DNA of 64,000 nt from Neolewinella marina (GTDB lineage: Bacteria > Bacteroidota > Bacteroidia > Chitinophagales > Saprospiraceae), in NCBI RefSeq assembly GCF_002631205.1, contig NZ_PDLO01000002.1, positions 434,001-498,000 on the forward strand. The letters are read 5' to 3'. The translations under genes were made by a program, and so were the position numbers. Position 1 is the first letter of the stretch. Each line of letters starts with the position of its first letter. Positions 43,776 through 52,597 of this stretch are shown in pieces. Below the pieces are notes generated by a model. The model ran no database searches. It was not told the origin of the DNA and saw only the letters and a program-made list of their open reading frames with translations.

Positions 43776-45926
43776 ATGCAAGTAGACGATGATAAGGACC
43801 CGCAAAAAGACGGGACCGAAGAGACCTCCACCGACAAGCTTACGCCGGAGGCAAACGAATCCATTGAAGCACAAGCTACTCCCGATACCGAGGAGGTGAC
43901 GCCGGCCATTACCGAGACCCAGTCGAAGGTAAAGCCCGGTCCCGAAGCCACCGACGAAGACGTAGCCCAGGCTACCGACGACGCCGAGGACAGCCTGGAC
44001 GACGACGATGAGGACGAGGACAACAGTCGCAGCGCCAAGGTGATCCGCAAGGAATCCACCCGCGTTTCCGTAGCCCTCACCGAGGAAGTGAAGGAAGAGG
44101 CCGTCGAGATCGACGAAGCCGACACCAGCGGTGCCACCGGTACCGCCCACGACGCTTTCGCCTGGGACGCCATCGCCAAGATCGACAACCGCTACTCCCA
44201 GGAGGAGCGCGAGGCCATGGAGAAGGAGTACGAAGCCTCGATGACCAACATCCAGGAAGCCGAGATCATGTCGGCCAAGGTGTCGGCCATCATCGACGGC
44301 GACGTCATCCTGGACCTGAACTACAAGAGCGACGGTCTGCTGCCCCTTTCGGAATTCCGCGACCAGGACATCGAGGTGGGCTCCACCGTCGAGGTCTACG
44401 TTGAGCAGCAGGAAGACGACCGCGGCCAGCTCGTACTCAGCCGCCGCAAGGCCAAGCTGCTGCGCGCCTGGGACCGCATCCGCGACTCCTACGCCAACGG
44501 CACCGTCATCAACGGTAAGGTCATCAGCAAGACCAAGGGCGGCCTCATCGCCGACTGCGGCGGACTGGAGACCTTCCTGCCCGGCTCGCAGATCGACATC
44601 AAGCCGATCGTCGACTACGATGCCTACGTTGGCAAGACCATGGAATTCAAGGTGGTCAAGATCAACGAGACCATCAAGAACGCCGTTGTTTCCCACAAGG
44701 CCCTCATCGAGAGCGACCTGGCCGAGCAGCGCGAAGCCATCATCGCCAGCCTCGAGCGCGGTCAGGTACTGGAAGGTATCGTCAAGAACATCACCGACTT
44801 CGGGGCCTTCCTCGACCTGGGTGGCGTCGACGGCCTCCTCTACATCACCGACATCAGCTGGGGACGCATCAACCACCCCAGCGACGTGCTGGAGCTCAAC
44901 CAGAAGGTCAACGTTGCCGTACTCGACTTCGACGAGAACAAGAAGCGGATCAGCCTCGGCCTCAAGCAACTGCAGCCCCACCCCTGGGAGGTACTGGACG
45001 ACAGCATCACCGAAGGCAGCACCGTCGAAGGCCGCGTAGTCAACATCGAAGACTACGGTGCATTCCTCGAGATCATGCCGGGCGTAGAAGGTCTGGTACA
45101 CGTAAGCGAAGTGAGCTGGAGCAACCAGCCCATCAACGCCCGCGAGTACTTCACCGTCGGTGAAACCCGCAACGCCAAGGTGGTCACCATCGACCGCGAC
45201 GACCGCAAGATGTCGCTGTCCATCAAGCAGATGCAGCAGGACCCCTGGGACAACATCTACGAGAACTTCAGCGTGGGTACCCGCCACACCGGCAAGGTCA
45301 AGAACCTTACCCCCTACGGTGTTTTCGTCGAACTCAACGACGGCATCGGCGGCATGATCCACATCAGCGACCTGTCGTGGACCAAGCGCTTCGGCCACCC
45401 GAGCGAGTTCACCAAGGTTGGTGAGGACATCGACGTAGTCGTGCTGGAAGTAGACGAGCACAACCGCAAGATGTCGCTCGGTCACAAGCAGCTCGAGGAG
45501 AACCCCTGGGACAGCTTCGAGTCGGTATTCCCCGAAGGCAGCTACCACGAGGCCACCGTACTCCGCAAGGACGACCGCGGCGCCATCGTACAGATGCCCT
45601 ACGGCCTGGAAGCCTACGCTCCGATCAAGCTCATGCGCAAGGAAGACGGCAGCATCGCTGAAGTGGACGAAACCCTGACCGTAAAGGTCATCGAGTTCGA
45701 CCGCGACCAGAAGAAGCTGATGGTCAGCCACAGCCGCTACGTCAACGACATCCGCCGCGAAGCCAAGGACACCGTTGTCCGCGAGCGCCGCGAGGAGCGG
45801 GAAACCACCCGCAAGGCCGTCAAGCAGACCAACGCCAGCAATGAGCGTTCGACCCTGGGCGACCTGTCGGCTTTCGAGCAGCTGCGCGAGCAACTCAACA
45901 ACGAAAACGACGACGACGAAAAGTAA
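43776..45926 (+). CDS. rpsA: 30S ribosomal protein S1
   Basis: A 716-residue protein with six S1 (OB-fold) repeats starting near residues 168, 242, 329, 414, 501 and 588. The best conserved repeats read GIVKNITDFGAFLDLGGVDG, GRVVNIEDYGAFLEIMPGVEG and GKVKNLTPYGVFVELNDGIGG. S1 binds mRNA on the small subunit. The N terminus carries an acidic, low-complexity extension of about 130 residues, with an uninterrupted Asp/Glu run near residues 70-80, which is longer than in proteobacterial S1. The ATG has no Shine-Dalgarno sequence. A strong terminator follows. Confidence 0.96.
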   Translation: MQVDDDKDPQKDGTEETSTDKLTPEANESIEAQATPDTEEVTPAITETQSKVKPGPEATDEDVAQATDDAEDSLDDDDEDEDNSRSAKVIRKESTRVSVALTEEVKEEAVEIDEADTSGATGTAHDAFAWDAIAKIDNRYSQEEREAMEKEYEASMTNIQEAEIMSAKVSAIIDGDVILDLNYKSDGLLPLSEFRDQDIEVGSTVEVYVEQQEDDRGQLVLSRRKAKLLRAWDRIRDSYANGTVINGKVISKTKGGLIADCGGLETFLPGSQIDIKPIVDYDAYVGKTMEFKVVKINETIKNAVVSHKALIESDLAEQREAIIASLERGQVLEGIVKNITDFGAFLDLGGVDGLLYITDISWGRINHPSDVLELNQKVNVAVLDFDENKKRISLGLKQLQPHPWEVLDDSITEGSTVEGRVVNIEDYGAFLEIMPGVEGLVHVSEVSWSNQPINAREYFTVGETRNAKVVTIDRDDRKMSLSIKQMQQDPWDNIYENFSVGTRHTGKVKNLTPYGVFVELNDGIGGMIHISDLSWTKRFGHPSEFTKVGEDIDVVVLEVDEHNRKMSLGHKQLEENPWDSFESVFPEGSYHEATVLRKDDRGAIVQMPYGLEAYAPIKLMRKEDGSIAEVDETLTVKVIEFDRDQKKLMVSHSRYVNDIRREAKDTVVRERREERETTRKAVKQTNASNERSTLGDLSAFEQLREQLNNENDDDEK

Positions 45927-45951
45927 TTCGTTCCGAATCGTACGACTGGAC

Positions 45952-45984
45952 AAAGGCCACGCTACCTCGGTAGCGTGGCCTTTT
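45952..45984 (+). terminator. Rho-independent terminator of rpsA
   Basis: AAAGGCCACGCTACC (45952-45966) pairs with GGTAGCGTGGCCTTT (45969-45983) in a perfect 15-bp stem ending in TTTT. Confidence 0.9.
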
Positions 45985-45998
45985 CGCATTTTGCACCC

Positions 45999-46925
45999 AT
46001 GCACAAGGAAACTGAATTCTACGGCCACGGCAAGCTGCTGCTGCTGGGCGAATACTTCGTTCTCGACGGCGCCACCGCCCTGGCCGTCCCCACCCGCCGC
46101 GGGCAGCGCTTTTCCGTGGCAGCGCGAGAAGGCTCCACCCTGGAATGGACCATGACGGTAGCCGGGGACCCCTCGGCCCACCGCCGCTTCACCTTCTCCC
46201 CGGACGACTGGCAGGCGGAAGAACCCGCCGACGACGATCCCCTACGGCAGCGGCTCCGGCAGCTCTTCCACGTCGCCGAAAACCTGCGCCCCGGGTGTAC
46301 CCGCCAATTGCACGGCCAGCGCATCACCACCACCCTCGACTTCCCGCCCGAGTGGGGACTGGGCAGCAGTTCCACCCTGGTGTGGTTCCTGTCCGAACTC
46401 CTCGACGTCAACGCCTACGACCTCCTGGAGCAGACCTTCGGCGGCAGCGGTTACGACCTGGCCTGCGCCGGGGCGGAAGGCCCCATACTCTACACCCGCA
46501 ACGGCAATACGCCCAAGGTATCGGAGATCGACTGGAACCCCGACTGGCTGGCCACTACCTGCTTCGTCTACCGCAACCGCAAACAGAACAGCCGGGAAGC
46601 CCTGGCGCGGTACGCGTCCATCGACATCAGCCCGGAAACCATCTGGGAGGCCGGGCAGATGTCCTGGATGTTCCTCCAGGCCCCGCACCTGCGCGCCGCC
46701 GCCCGCATCGCCACGGCGTACGAACGACTAATTGCCGAGGAACTAGGGTTGAAACCAGTACAGGAAACCCACTTCGCCGACTTCGACGGTACCGTCAAAA
46801 GCCTCGGCGCCTGGGGTGGTGACTTCGTCTGGGCCATCACCGACCAACCCCTGGAAAATACCCGGGCCTACTTCAACGACCGCGGTTATCCCACCGTTAT
46901 CCCCTACAACGAGATGGTACTATGA
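45999..46925 (+). CDS. GYDIA-family GHMP kinase
   Basis: A 308-residue protein from ATG 45999, 15 bp after the rpsA terminator. GHMP kinase signatures: GKLLLLGEYFVLDGATALAV at the N terminus, the ATP-binding WGLGSSSTL (about 119-127), the GGSGYDLACAG segment (149-158) that gives the subgroup its name, and a C-terminal SLGAWGGDFVWA. The superfamily phosphorylates small hydroxyl compounds (galactose, homoserine, mevalonate, phosphomevalonate). The substrate of this Bacteroidota group is not clear to me; a mevalonate-type substrate is possible. Its stop overlaps the start of the flavin reductase gene. Confidence 0.85.
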   Translation: MHKETEFYGHGKLLLLGEYFVLDGATALAVPTRRGQRFSVAAREGSTLEWTMTVAGDPSAHRRFTFSPDDWQAEEPADDDPLRQRLRQLFHVAENLRPGCTRQLHGQRITTTLDFPPEWGLGSSSTLVWFLSELLDVNAYDLLEQTFGGSGYDLACAGAEGPILYTRNGNTPKVSEIDWNPDWLATTCFVYRNRKQNSREALARYASIDISPETIWEAGQMSWMFLQAPHLRAAARIATAYERLIAEELGLKPVQETHFADFDGTVKSLGAWGGDFVWAITDQPLENTRAYFNDRGYPTVIPYNEMVL

Positions 46926-47653
46926 GCAAATGGAAGGAAGCAATCGTCAAACGGATCGAGCAGCGCAGCCCCACGGTGCGCAGCATCTGGCTGGAACTGC
47001 CCGACCGGGAGCGGCTGGAGTTCCGGCCCGGACAGTTCCTCACCCTCGACCTGCCCATCAGTGAACGCCGCCGCGAGCGCTGGCGCAGCTACTCCATCGC
47101 CTCGGCCCCGAACGGCGGCAACGAGGCCGAGCTCTGCGTGGTACACCTGCCCGGGGGCCGGGGAAGTACCTACCTCTTCGAGGAAGCCACCGTGGGCACC
47201 CAGCTGCTGACCAAGGAGCCCGGCGGCGTCTTCACCCTGCCGGACCGCCCCCTCGACTTCGACGTGGTGATGGTGTGCACCGGTACGGGCATCGCCCCCT
47301 TCCGGTCCATGCTGCAGGAGCGCCTCGGCCGGGAAACCCGCCACTTCCACCTCATCTTCGGCTGCCGCCGCCCCGAGGACCTGCTCTACCGCGAGGAACT
47401 GGAGGAACTCGCGCGCCGCCACCCCAACTTCACCTACACCGCCACCCTCAGCCGGGAACTACCCGCCGAAGAGCCCCCCTTCGAGGTGCTGCCCGGCTAC
47501 GTCCACCAGGTGTACGAACGCGACTACGCTACCCCCCGCGCGGACCTGCGCTTCTACCTCTGCGGCTGGAGCCAGATGGTCGACGAAGCCCGCGCGCGGC
47601 TGCTGAAACTCGGCTATCCGGAAGAGCAAGTCATTTTGGAGCTGTACGGCTAG
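46922..47653 (+). CDS. Ferredoxin-NADP reductase-like FAD/NAD(P)-binding oxidoreductase
   Basis: A 243-residue protein with an FAD-binding barrel (1-100; the flavin motif is RWRSYSIAS, then GRGSTYLF) and an NAD(P)-binding Rossmann domain (about 105-243; VCTGTGIAPFRSML and FYLCGW). It resembles plant-type FNR and the reductase parts of oxygenases, but has no iron-sulfur domain. It would transfer electrons between NAD(P)H and ferredoxin or a flavoprotein. The ATG overlaps the stop of the GHMP kinase gene (ATGA). Confidence 0.88.
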   Translation: MSKWKEAIVKRIEQRSPTVRSIWLELPDRERLEFRPGQFLTLDLPISERRRERWRSYSIASAPNGGNEAELCVVHLPGGRGSTYLFEEATVGTQLLTKEPGGVFTLPDRPLDFDVVMVCTGTGIAPFRSMLQERLGRETRHFHLIFGCRRPEDLLYREELEELARRHPNFTYTATLSRELPAEEPPFEVLPGYVHQVYERDYATPRADLRFYLCGWSQMVDEARARLLKLGYPEEQVILELYG

Positions 47654-47666
47654 CGTGCTATCTTTG
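47635..47666 (+). promoter_or_regulatory. Promoter of the CAU tRNA
   Basis: TTTG (47635-47638), a 20-bp spacer and TATCTTTG (47659-47666) match the consensus. The -33 box lies inside the last codons of the reductase gene. The tRNA starts 10 bp downstream. Confidence 0.77.
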
Positions 47667-47675
47667 CGCGCCTTC

Positions 47676-47748
<73 letters not shown>

Positions 47749-47759
47749 CGTTTCCTTCA

Positions 47760-47793
47760 CGCCAGTACGGTCGGCCCCCCCACCGTACTGGCG
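47760..47793 (+). terminator. Terminator of the CAU tRNA
   Basis: CGCCAGTACGGT (47760-47771) pairs with ACCGTACTGGCG (47782-47793), followed by TTTCCGTTTTC. Confidence 0.82.
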
Positions 47794-47805
47794 TTTCCGT
47801 TTTCG

Positions 47806-47830
47806 GGGGCGCGGCCGCGGGTGCTAGGGG
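47806..47830 (-). repeat. Copy D of the recurring GC-rich motif
   Basis: The plus strand contains GCGGCCGCGGGTGCTAGGGG, a variant of the GCGCGGGTGCC motif. It lies between the tRNA terminator and the small acidic gene, in the opposite orientation relative to the next gene than copies A, C, E and F. Confidence 0.35.
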
Positions 47831-47897
47831 CCCGGCAAGCGCAGTGAACCTCGGTCCAAAACCTCAGGTTGGTCTAGGTAAGAAAAACCCTTTGACC

Positions 47898-48107
47898 ATG
47901 CGATTTAACCACAAACCCACCCGGTACCGGATCTTCGACGCCAAGTCACAGCAGCCCATCCTCGCCGAAGACGGCGACAAGGACAAGAACAGCCCCACGG
48001 CTACCCCCAAAAAGGACGTTGACGACCAGGATGGCGACGACCTCAAGCACGTCGACAGCAGCAAGGGAGGCTACGGCCACGGCTCCGGCTTCGACAAGGA
48101 CGAATAA
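47898..48107 (+). CDS. Small acidic protein of unknown function (69 aa)
   Basis: From ATG 47898 the frame encodes 69 residues: a basic start (MRFNHKPTRYRIFDAK), then a Lys/Asp-rich, probably disordered middle and a Gly/Asp-rich end (GGYGHGSGFDKDE). CTTTG lies just before the start. There is no recognisable family and no membrane segment. Composition and position between a tRNA and a convergent exonuclease gene make it a plausible but unproven gene. Confidence 0.5.
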   Translation: MRFNHKPTRYRIFDAKSQQPILAEDGDKDKNSPTATPKKDVDDQDGDDLKHVDSSKGGYGHGSGFDKDE

Positions 48108-48126
48108 CCAACGCTGGCGTTCTCCC

Positions 48127-48930
48127 CTACCCCTTGCGGCGGGCTTCGTCGATGGCCTGTACCAGCGCTTTCACTTCCGTAGTGAAGTCTTTATCCAGTA
48201 TCCACTTCAGGTAGCTGGGCTCCTTCGCGAAGACCTCCGCGACGGGCTTGCCCGCGTGTTTGCCGAAGTTGAAGGTAGGCACCCCGTTCGGTCCCCGCTT
48301 GATGCGGCGGGTGGCGTCCAGGAAGCGATCATCGCGGCAGAATTCCGCCACGGCGTCGATGTCCGTAAAGGGCTCGATCACCGTACCGTCCTCCCTGGTG
48401 TAGGTGGCCCCGGCGTAGTGCTTCAGCTGACCGCGGAATACCTCCACCGTGGCCCGTACGTCGGCCAGGGCATCGTGGGCGTCGGTCATTTCCTTGCCCG
48501 CGTAGAACTTCAGGGCCGCGCCCAGGGTACGGGGCTCCATCTGGTAGAAGATGTGCTGGGCATCGATGAGGCGGCGGCTGCTGGTGTCGAGGAAGTACCC
48601 CGCCCGGTAGAATTCCTCCTGCAGCAGGGGCACGTCGTAGCGATTGGAATTGTAGCCCCCCAGGTCGGCGTCTCCGATAAAGGTGTACAGCCGGTCCGCT
48701 ACTTCCGCAAAGGTGGGGGCATCCTGCAGGTCCGCATTGGTCAGGCCGTGGATGGCCGTGGCTTCCGCGCTGACGGGTACGGTGGGATTGATCTTCATCT
48801 CCAGCTCCTCGGTGGGCCGTCCGTCGGCGAAAAGCTTGATCAGGGCAATCTGTACGATGCGGTCGCGGGTCAGGTTAAGCCCGGTAGCTTCAAGGTCGAA
48901 AAAGATAAGGTCGTTGGTCAGGTTGAGCAT
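48127..48930 (-). CDS. DnaQ-like DEDDh 3'-5' exonuclease
   Basis: A 267-residue protein. The exonuclease domain (about 1-175) has FFDLEATGL with Asp12 and Glu14, the YNSNRYDVPLL segment and HDALADVRAT with the catalytic His and Asp, the DEDDh arrangement of DNA polymerase III epsilon and exonuclease X. The C-terminal part (PTFNFGKHAGKPVAEV, then PSYLKWILDKDF) resembles the small C-terminal domain of ExoX-type enzymes. It probably trims single-stranded DNA or RNA ends in repair; the exact role is unknown. It is transcribed alone, towards the small acidic gene. Confidence 0.9.
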   Translation of the reverse strand: MLNLTNDLIFFDLEATGLNLTRDRIVQIALIKLFADGRPTEELEMKINPTVPVSAEATAIHGLTNADLQDAPTFAEVADRLYTFIGDADLGGYNSNRYDVPLLQEEFYRAGYFLDTSSRRLIDAQHIFYQMEPRTLGAALKFYAGKEMTDAHDALADVRATVEVFRGQLKHYAGATYTREDGTVIEPFTDIDAVAEFCRDDRFLDATRRIKRGPNGVPTFNFGKHAGKPVAEVFAKEPSYLKWILDKDFTTEVKALVQAIDEARRKG

Positions 48931-49001
48931 GCAGGGGGTTATTTAGGGGGTTGGTGACCCGTGGGGTAAAGGTGTGGAGGGTTAAAGAAACGGCCCGGCG
49001 G

Positions 49002-50000
49002 TCAGACGTTCATCAGAATGCGGCGATAGTATCCCTCGTAGGCCAGAATCATGGCTTCCAGGCGGAAGTACCGCTCGGCGTGGGCGCGGCATGCGTGGCG
49101 GTCCAGGCCCGCCACCCGCGGCAGGGCGGCCACCAGGGCAGGTACGTTCCCTTTCTCTACAAGTTGCCCTACCCTTTCGTTGATCAACTCCGGCGCCGCC
49201 CCACTCCGAAAGCCCGCCACCGGGGTACCGCAGGCCAGCATTTCCGGGATGACGAGTCCGAACGGCTCCTCCCATACCGAGGTAAACAGGCCGACCGCGG
49301 CCCGCCCCATGAGGCGCGCGAGGGCCTGGCCGGTGAGGGCACCGTGGTAGCAAATCCGGTCGTTGAGTCGCGGAGCGATTTCCCGGTCGAAGTAGGACTG
49401 GTCGTATACCGGCCCCGCGAGGTCCAGGGCGTAACCCGCCCGCTCGGCGGCGGCGATGGCCAGTTCCGGCCCTTTCTCGGGACTGATCCTTCCGGCCCAG
49501 ACCGCCCGCTGGGGTTCTCCCCGGGCGGAAAAGGGCCAGTGCGCGCTGGACACCCCGTTGTAGATCACCTCACTCTCGCCGGCATAGGGCCGCCACGCGT
49601 TGCGGATGTATTCACTGATCGCCACGAAGCTTACGGTGGACCGTCGCCGGCTAAGTCGGGCGGCCAGCCGCAGGCCCCGGAAGGGTGGCGTGTGCAGGGT
49701 AGTAACCAGTGGCACCTTCAGCCAGGCACCCAATAACAGGGGAAGAAAGTGGAGGCTGTTGTTCTGTACCAGGTCGAAGTCTCCCCGGCGCAGCTCACCC
49801 AGCGCCTGACGGTAGCCGCCGGTGACGGGTCGCAGGGACACCCCCTCCCCCGCTACCGAACCAGGGCGGGCCAGCAGGGTAACCGCATGACCGCGTTGGG
49901 CCAACCCCGCCGCCAGCTCGGCGGTGTGCTTTTCCAGTCCGCCCGCAAAGGGCTCGCGGACGGGGAAGGCGAGGGGGGCCAGCACGGCAATTTTCATCAT
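49002..50000 (-). CDS. Glycosyltransferase family 4-like protein
   Basis: A 332-residue GT-B glycosyltransferase; two adjacent ATG codons (50000 and 49997) could start it. The N-terminal domain opens with MKIAVLAPLAFPVREPFAGG, and the C-terminal domain has AGRISPEKGPELAI, the nucleotide-sugar site SVWEEPFGLVIPEMLACGTPV and GAAPELI. It transfers a sugar from a nucleotide donor; the acceptor is unknown. It lies 16 bp after the GH57 gene, so the two likely share a transcript. An alpha-glucan substrate would fit that pairing. Confidence 0.88.
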   Translation of the reverse strand: MMKIAVLAPLAFPVREPFAGGLEKHTAELAAGLAQRGHAVTLLARPGSVAGEGVSLRPVTGGYRQALGELRRGDFDLVQNNSLHFLPLLLGAWLKVPLVTTLHTPPFRGLRLAARLSRRRSTVSFVAISEYIRNAWRPYAGESEVIYNGVSSAHWPFSARGEPQRAVWAGRISPEKGPELAIAAAERAGYALDLAGPVYDQSYFDREIAPRLNDRICYHGALTGQALARLMGRAAVGLFTSVWEEPFGLVIPEMLACGTPVAGFRSGAAPELINERVGQLVEKGNVPALVAALPRVAGLDRHACRAHAERYFRLEAMILAYEGYYRRILMNV

Positions 50001-50016
50001 CGTCGATTGACCGGCG

Positions 50017-52455
50017 CTAGACGGCAACCAGCACCGACTGGTGTTCCATGAATCCGATCTGGAGTTCCAGCAGGCGGGCGAAGGCCAGGCCATCCTCCAG
50101 TTGCTCGGGGGTAAGGGTCTTTACGTAGACGGGCGTCCACCCTTCCAGGAAGATGGTTTGTGCCCGGTAGAAGTTGGGGCTGAGCCCCAGGGTACGCAGG
50201 CCCTCCACCAATTGGCGGGTCCACAACCAGAGGCGGGGGCTGTTGAAGGCTTCGGTCACCAGCAGAAGCACCCGCTGTTCAGCGGCGTTGTCCAGTTTGG
50301 CGGTGTTCTTCCACTCGTGGTCCCAGTGGCGGTAGTCGCTGACGATGCGCTGCAGGCGGGGTTGATCCGGACGACTGTCGCCCGTCAGCAGGTCGAGCAG
50401 CCGGCGGTGCATGGTGAAGTCTACCGCGGCCAAGTAACTGTCGGGCAGGGGCAGGTCGTTGGCCCGCATGGTGCTCATCAGCTGGTAATTGTCGTAGTAG
50501 ACGTCGGAGAAGCTGGAGGCGGCGATTTCCAGGGTGCGGTCCGTCATCTCCATCAGGATCTTGCGCTTTTCGTCGCGGAAAAGGTGCCAGATGGAGAAGC
50601 TCTGCCCCACGAAATGGTCCTTCATGAGGTTGATGACCTCGCTTACGTGCCCGATGCGGAACTGCCGTTCGAGCTCGGGCAGGAGGGCGTCGAAGTCGCG
50701 CAGGTCCATATCCTGGGAAATCTCGCCGATCATGGCCTGCTGCCCCAGGTAGAGGACGGCAAAGCTGAAGTCCGAGCTGCTGGAGGTAATGTTGGACAGG
50801 ATGGTCATCCGGCCGATCGACAGCCGGAAGGCCCCGGCGCGCAGTTGCTTCAGGCTGTGGATCTGGCTGCGGTAATTGAACAGCTCGAGTTCCGAGGGCC
50901 GTTCCTCGAAGAGGCTGGCGGCCGCGAAGTGCATGCCTACCCGCAGGAGGCCCACCCGGGCGGGTACCACCGATTCGCGGTAGGCGACGGCGGCGTTTTC
51001 CAGGACGTTGCTTTCGATCTTTTCCAGGCGGGCAACGAAGTCGGGGTGGTAGTTCTTTCCGGTGAGTACCTCGCAGAGGTGGAGGGCGCGGTTGGCGTAC
51101 TGCAGCACCTGCAGGGTTTCAATCCCGCTGACCTCGTTGAAGAACCACGCACAGCTGGTGTACATCAGCATGGCGTGGCGCTGCATTTCCAGCAGGCGCA
51201 GCATCCTCACCTTTTGGCGGGGAGTGATGTCGCGGGCCCGCGCCCAGTGGGTCAGGAAGGCATCGGTATGGCCGCCGCTGCGGTCCAGCACGAGCTCGAT
51301 GTAGGCATCACGGGCCCGCCAGCAGTCGGTGAACAACCGGCCACCCTCCCGCTCGAAGACTTCCGCCAGGCGGTCGCGCACCTCATCCAGGGCCTCCCGC
51401 AGGGGCGCCCGCCAGCGCTGGTGCCAGCCTGGACCGCCGCCGGTGGAACAGCCGCAGTCGCTGCGCCAGCGTTCCACGCCGTGGACGCACGACCAGGAGC
51501 TGTTCTCGTAGATCTGGGCCTCCCAGGTGGGGGGGTGGAGTTCCAGGAATTGTCCGTAATTGGTCAGGCGCACCCGGGGATTACGGTGAATTTCTTCCAG
51601 ACAGGCGGCCAGGGCCATTTCCCCTTTGGCGTGGTGGTGGCCGTAGCTTTCCCCGTCGGTGGCGATGTGGGCCAGCTGAACCTCGTCGTTGTGGTCCAGG
51701 CTGTTGATGAGCTTGTCGGCCAGATAGCGACCGTCGTTCAGCAGTCCTTCAAAGGCTACGGCCTTGGCCACGTCACCGTCGTAGAAGAACAGGGAGATGG
51801 ATCGGCCGCTGGGCAGAAAACAGGCGTAGGGCCGCCGGGGATCCACGCCGCCCTGCACCTCTTCCCACTCCGTCCCGCCGGCGGGGCGCACGGCCCGGCA
51901 CTGCCGGGGGGCCAGTACGGTGTAGGTGATGCCACAGTCCACCAAGTCCTCCAGGCATTCGGTGCTTACGGCGGTTTCGGCCAGCCACATGCCCTCGGGT
52001 TTACGGCCGAAACGGTACTCGAAATCGGCGATTCCCCAGCGGATCTGCGTTTTCCGGTCGCGGGCGTTGGCCAGCGGCATGATGATGTGGTTGTAGCTCT
52101 GGGCCAGGGCCGAGCCGTGGCCTCCGAAGCTGCGCCGGCTGCGGAGGTCGGCCTCCTGGATGCGGCGGTAGGTGGCCGGGTCGTGCTGCTCCAGCCAGGA
52201 CAGCAGGGTGGGCCCCATGTTCCAGCTGATGCGGGCGTAGTTGTTGGAGATCTCCCGGATGTGCTGATCGTCGTTCAGGACCCTTGCCGTGGCGTTGGGT
52301 GCGTAGCATTCCTCGTTGATGCGCTCGTTCCAGTCGTGGTAGGGAGCCGCACTGTCCTGTATTTCAATGGTTTCCAGCCAGGCATTTTCCCGGGGAGGTT
52401 GGTAGAAATGGCCGTGAATACAAACGTACTTTTTAAAGACTGGGGGAGGGGTCAT
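50017..52455 (-). CDS. Glycoside hydrolase family 57-type protein with DUF3536 region
   Basis: An 812-residue cytoplasmic protein. The N-terminal domain (about 8-330) has the GH57 opening YVCIHGHFYQPPRENAWLE and the GMWLAETAVS segment that carries the catalytic glutamate region of this family; the C-terminal half (about 500-800) corresponds to the DUF3536 helical region. GH57 enzymes act on alpha-glucans (amylase, 4-alpha-glucanotransferase, branching). Linked to a GT4 gene, it may take part in glycogen-like polymer metabolism, which is inference. A TAATTTTG box ends 4 bp before the ATG. Confidence 0.85.
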   Translation of the reverse strand: MTPPPVFKKYVCIHGHFYQPPRENAWLETIEIQDSAAPYHDWNERINEECYAPNATARVLNDDQHIREISNNYARISWNMGPTLLSWLEQHDPATYRRIQEADLRSRRSFGGHGSALAQSYNHIIMPLANARDRKTQIRWGIADFEYRFGRKPEGMWLAETAVSTECLEDLVDCGITYTVLAPRQCRAVRPAGGTEWEEVQGGVDPRRPYACFLPSGRSISLFFYDGDVAKAVAFEGLLNDGRYLADKLINSLDHNDEVQLAHIATDGESYGHHHAKGEMALAACLEEIHRNPRVRLTNYGQFLELHPPTWEAQIYENSSWSCVHGVERWRSDCGCSTGGGPGWHQRWRAPLREALDEVRDRLAEVFEREGGRLFTDCWRARDAYIELVLDRSGGHTDAFLTHWARARDITPRQKVRMLRLLEMQRHAMLMYTSCAWFFNEVSGIETLQVLQYANRALHLCEVLTGKNYHPDFVARLEKIESNVLENAAVAYRESVVPARVGLLRVGMHFAAASLFEERPSELELFNYRSQIHSLKQLRAGAFRLSIGRMTILSNITSSSSDFSFAVLYLGQQAMIGEISQDMDLRDFDALLPELERQFRIGHVSEVINLMKDHFVGQSFSIWHLFRDEKRKILMEMTDRTLEIAASSFSDVYYDNYQLMSTMRANDLPLPDSYLAAVDFTMHRRLLDLLTGDSRPDQPRLQRIVSDYRHWDHEWKNTAKLDNAAEQRVLLLVTEAFNSPRLWLWTRQLVEGLRTLGLSPNFYRAQTIFLEGWTPVYVKTLTPEQLEDGLAFARLLELQIGFMEHQSVLVAV

Positions 52456-52459
52456 GGTT

Positions 52460-52467
52460 CAAAATTA
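52460..52467 (-). promoter_or_regulatory. Candidate -7 box for a leaderless GH57 transcript
   Basis: The minus strand reads TAATTTTG at 52467-52460, an exact TAnnTTTG, 4 bp before the ATG at 52455. A TTG at 52486-52484 gives only a 16-bp spacer. Confidence 0.45.
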
Positions 52468-52597
52468 CATCACTGACTGCTTACAATACTCCGCCCAGGG
52501 TCATATGTCGGCCGGGCGGGGTACGAACCTCGGTCGTACCACTCGGGTTTGAAGAAGAAAACAAACACCCGTCTTGACCGGGTAAACCAACGCAACG

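Noticed and set aside
43596-46181. Long minus-strand open frame (861 codons) opposite rpsA
   Set aside because: It is antisense to a clear S1 protein and has the biased composition that GC-rich third positions create on the opposite strand; it shows no domain.
50041-52476. Long plus-strand open frame (811 codons) opposite the GH57 gene
   Set aside because: Antisense shadow of a recognised family with matching codon phase.
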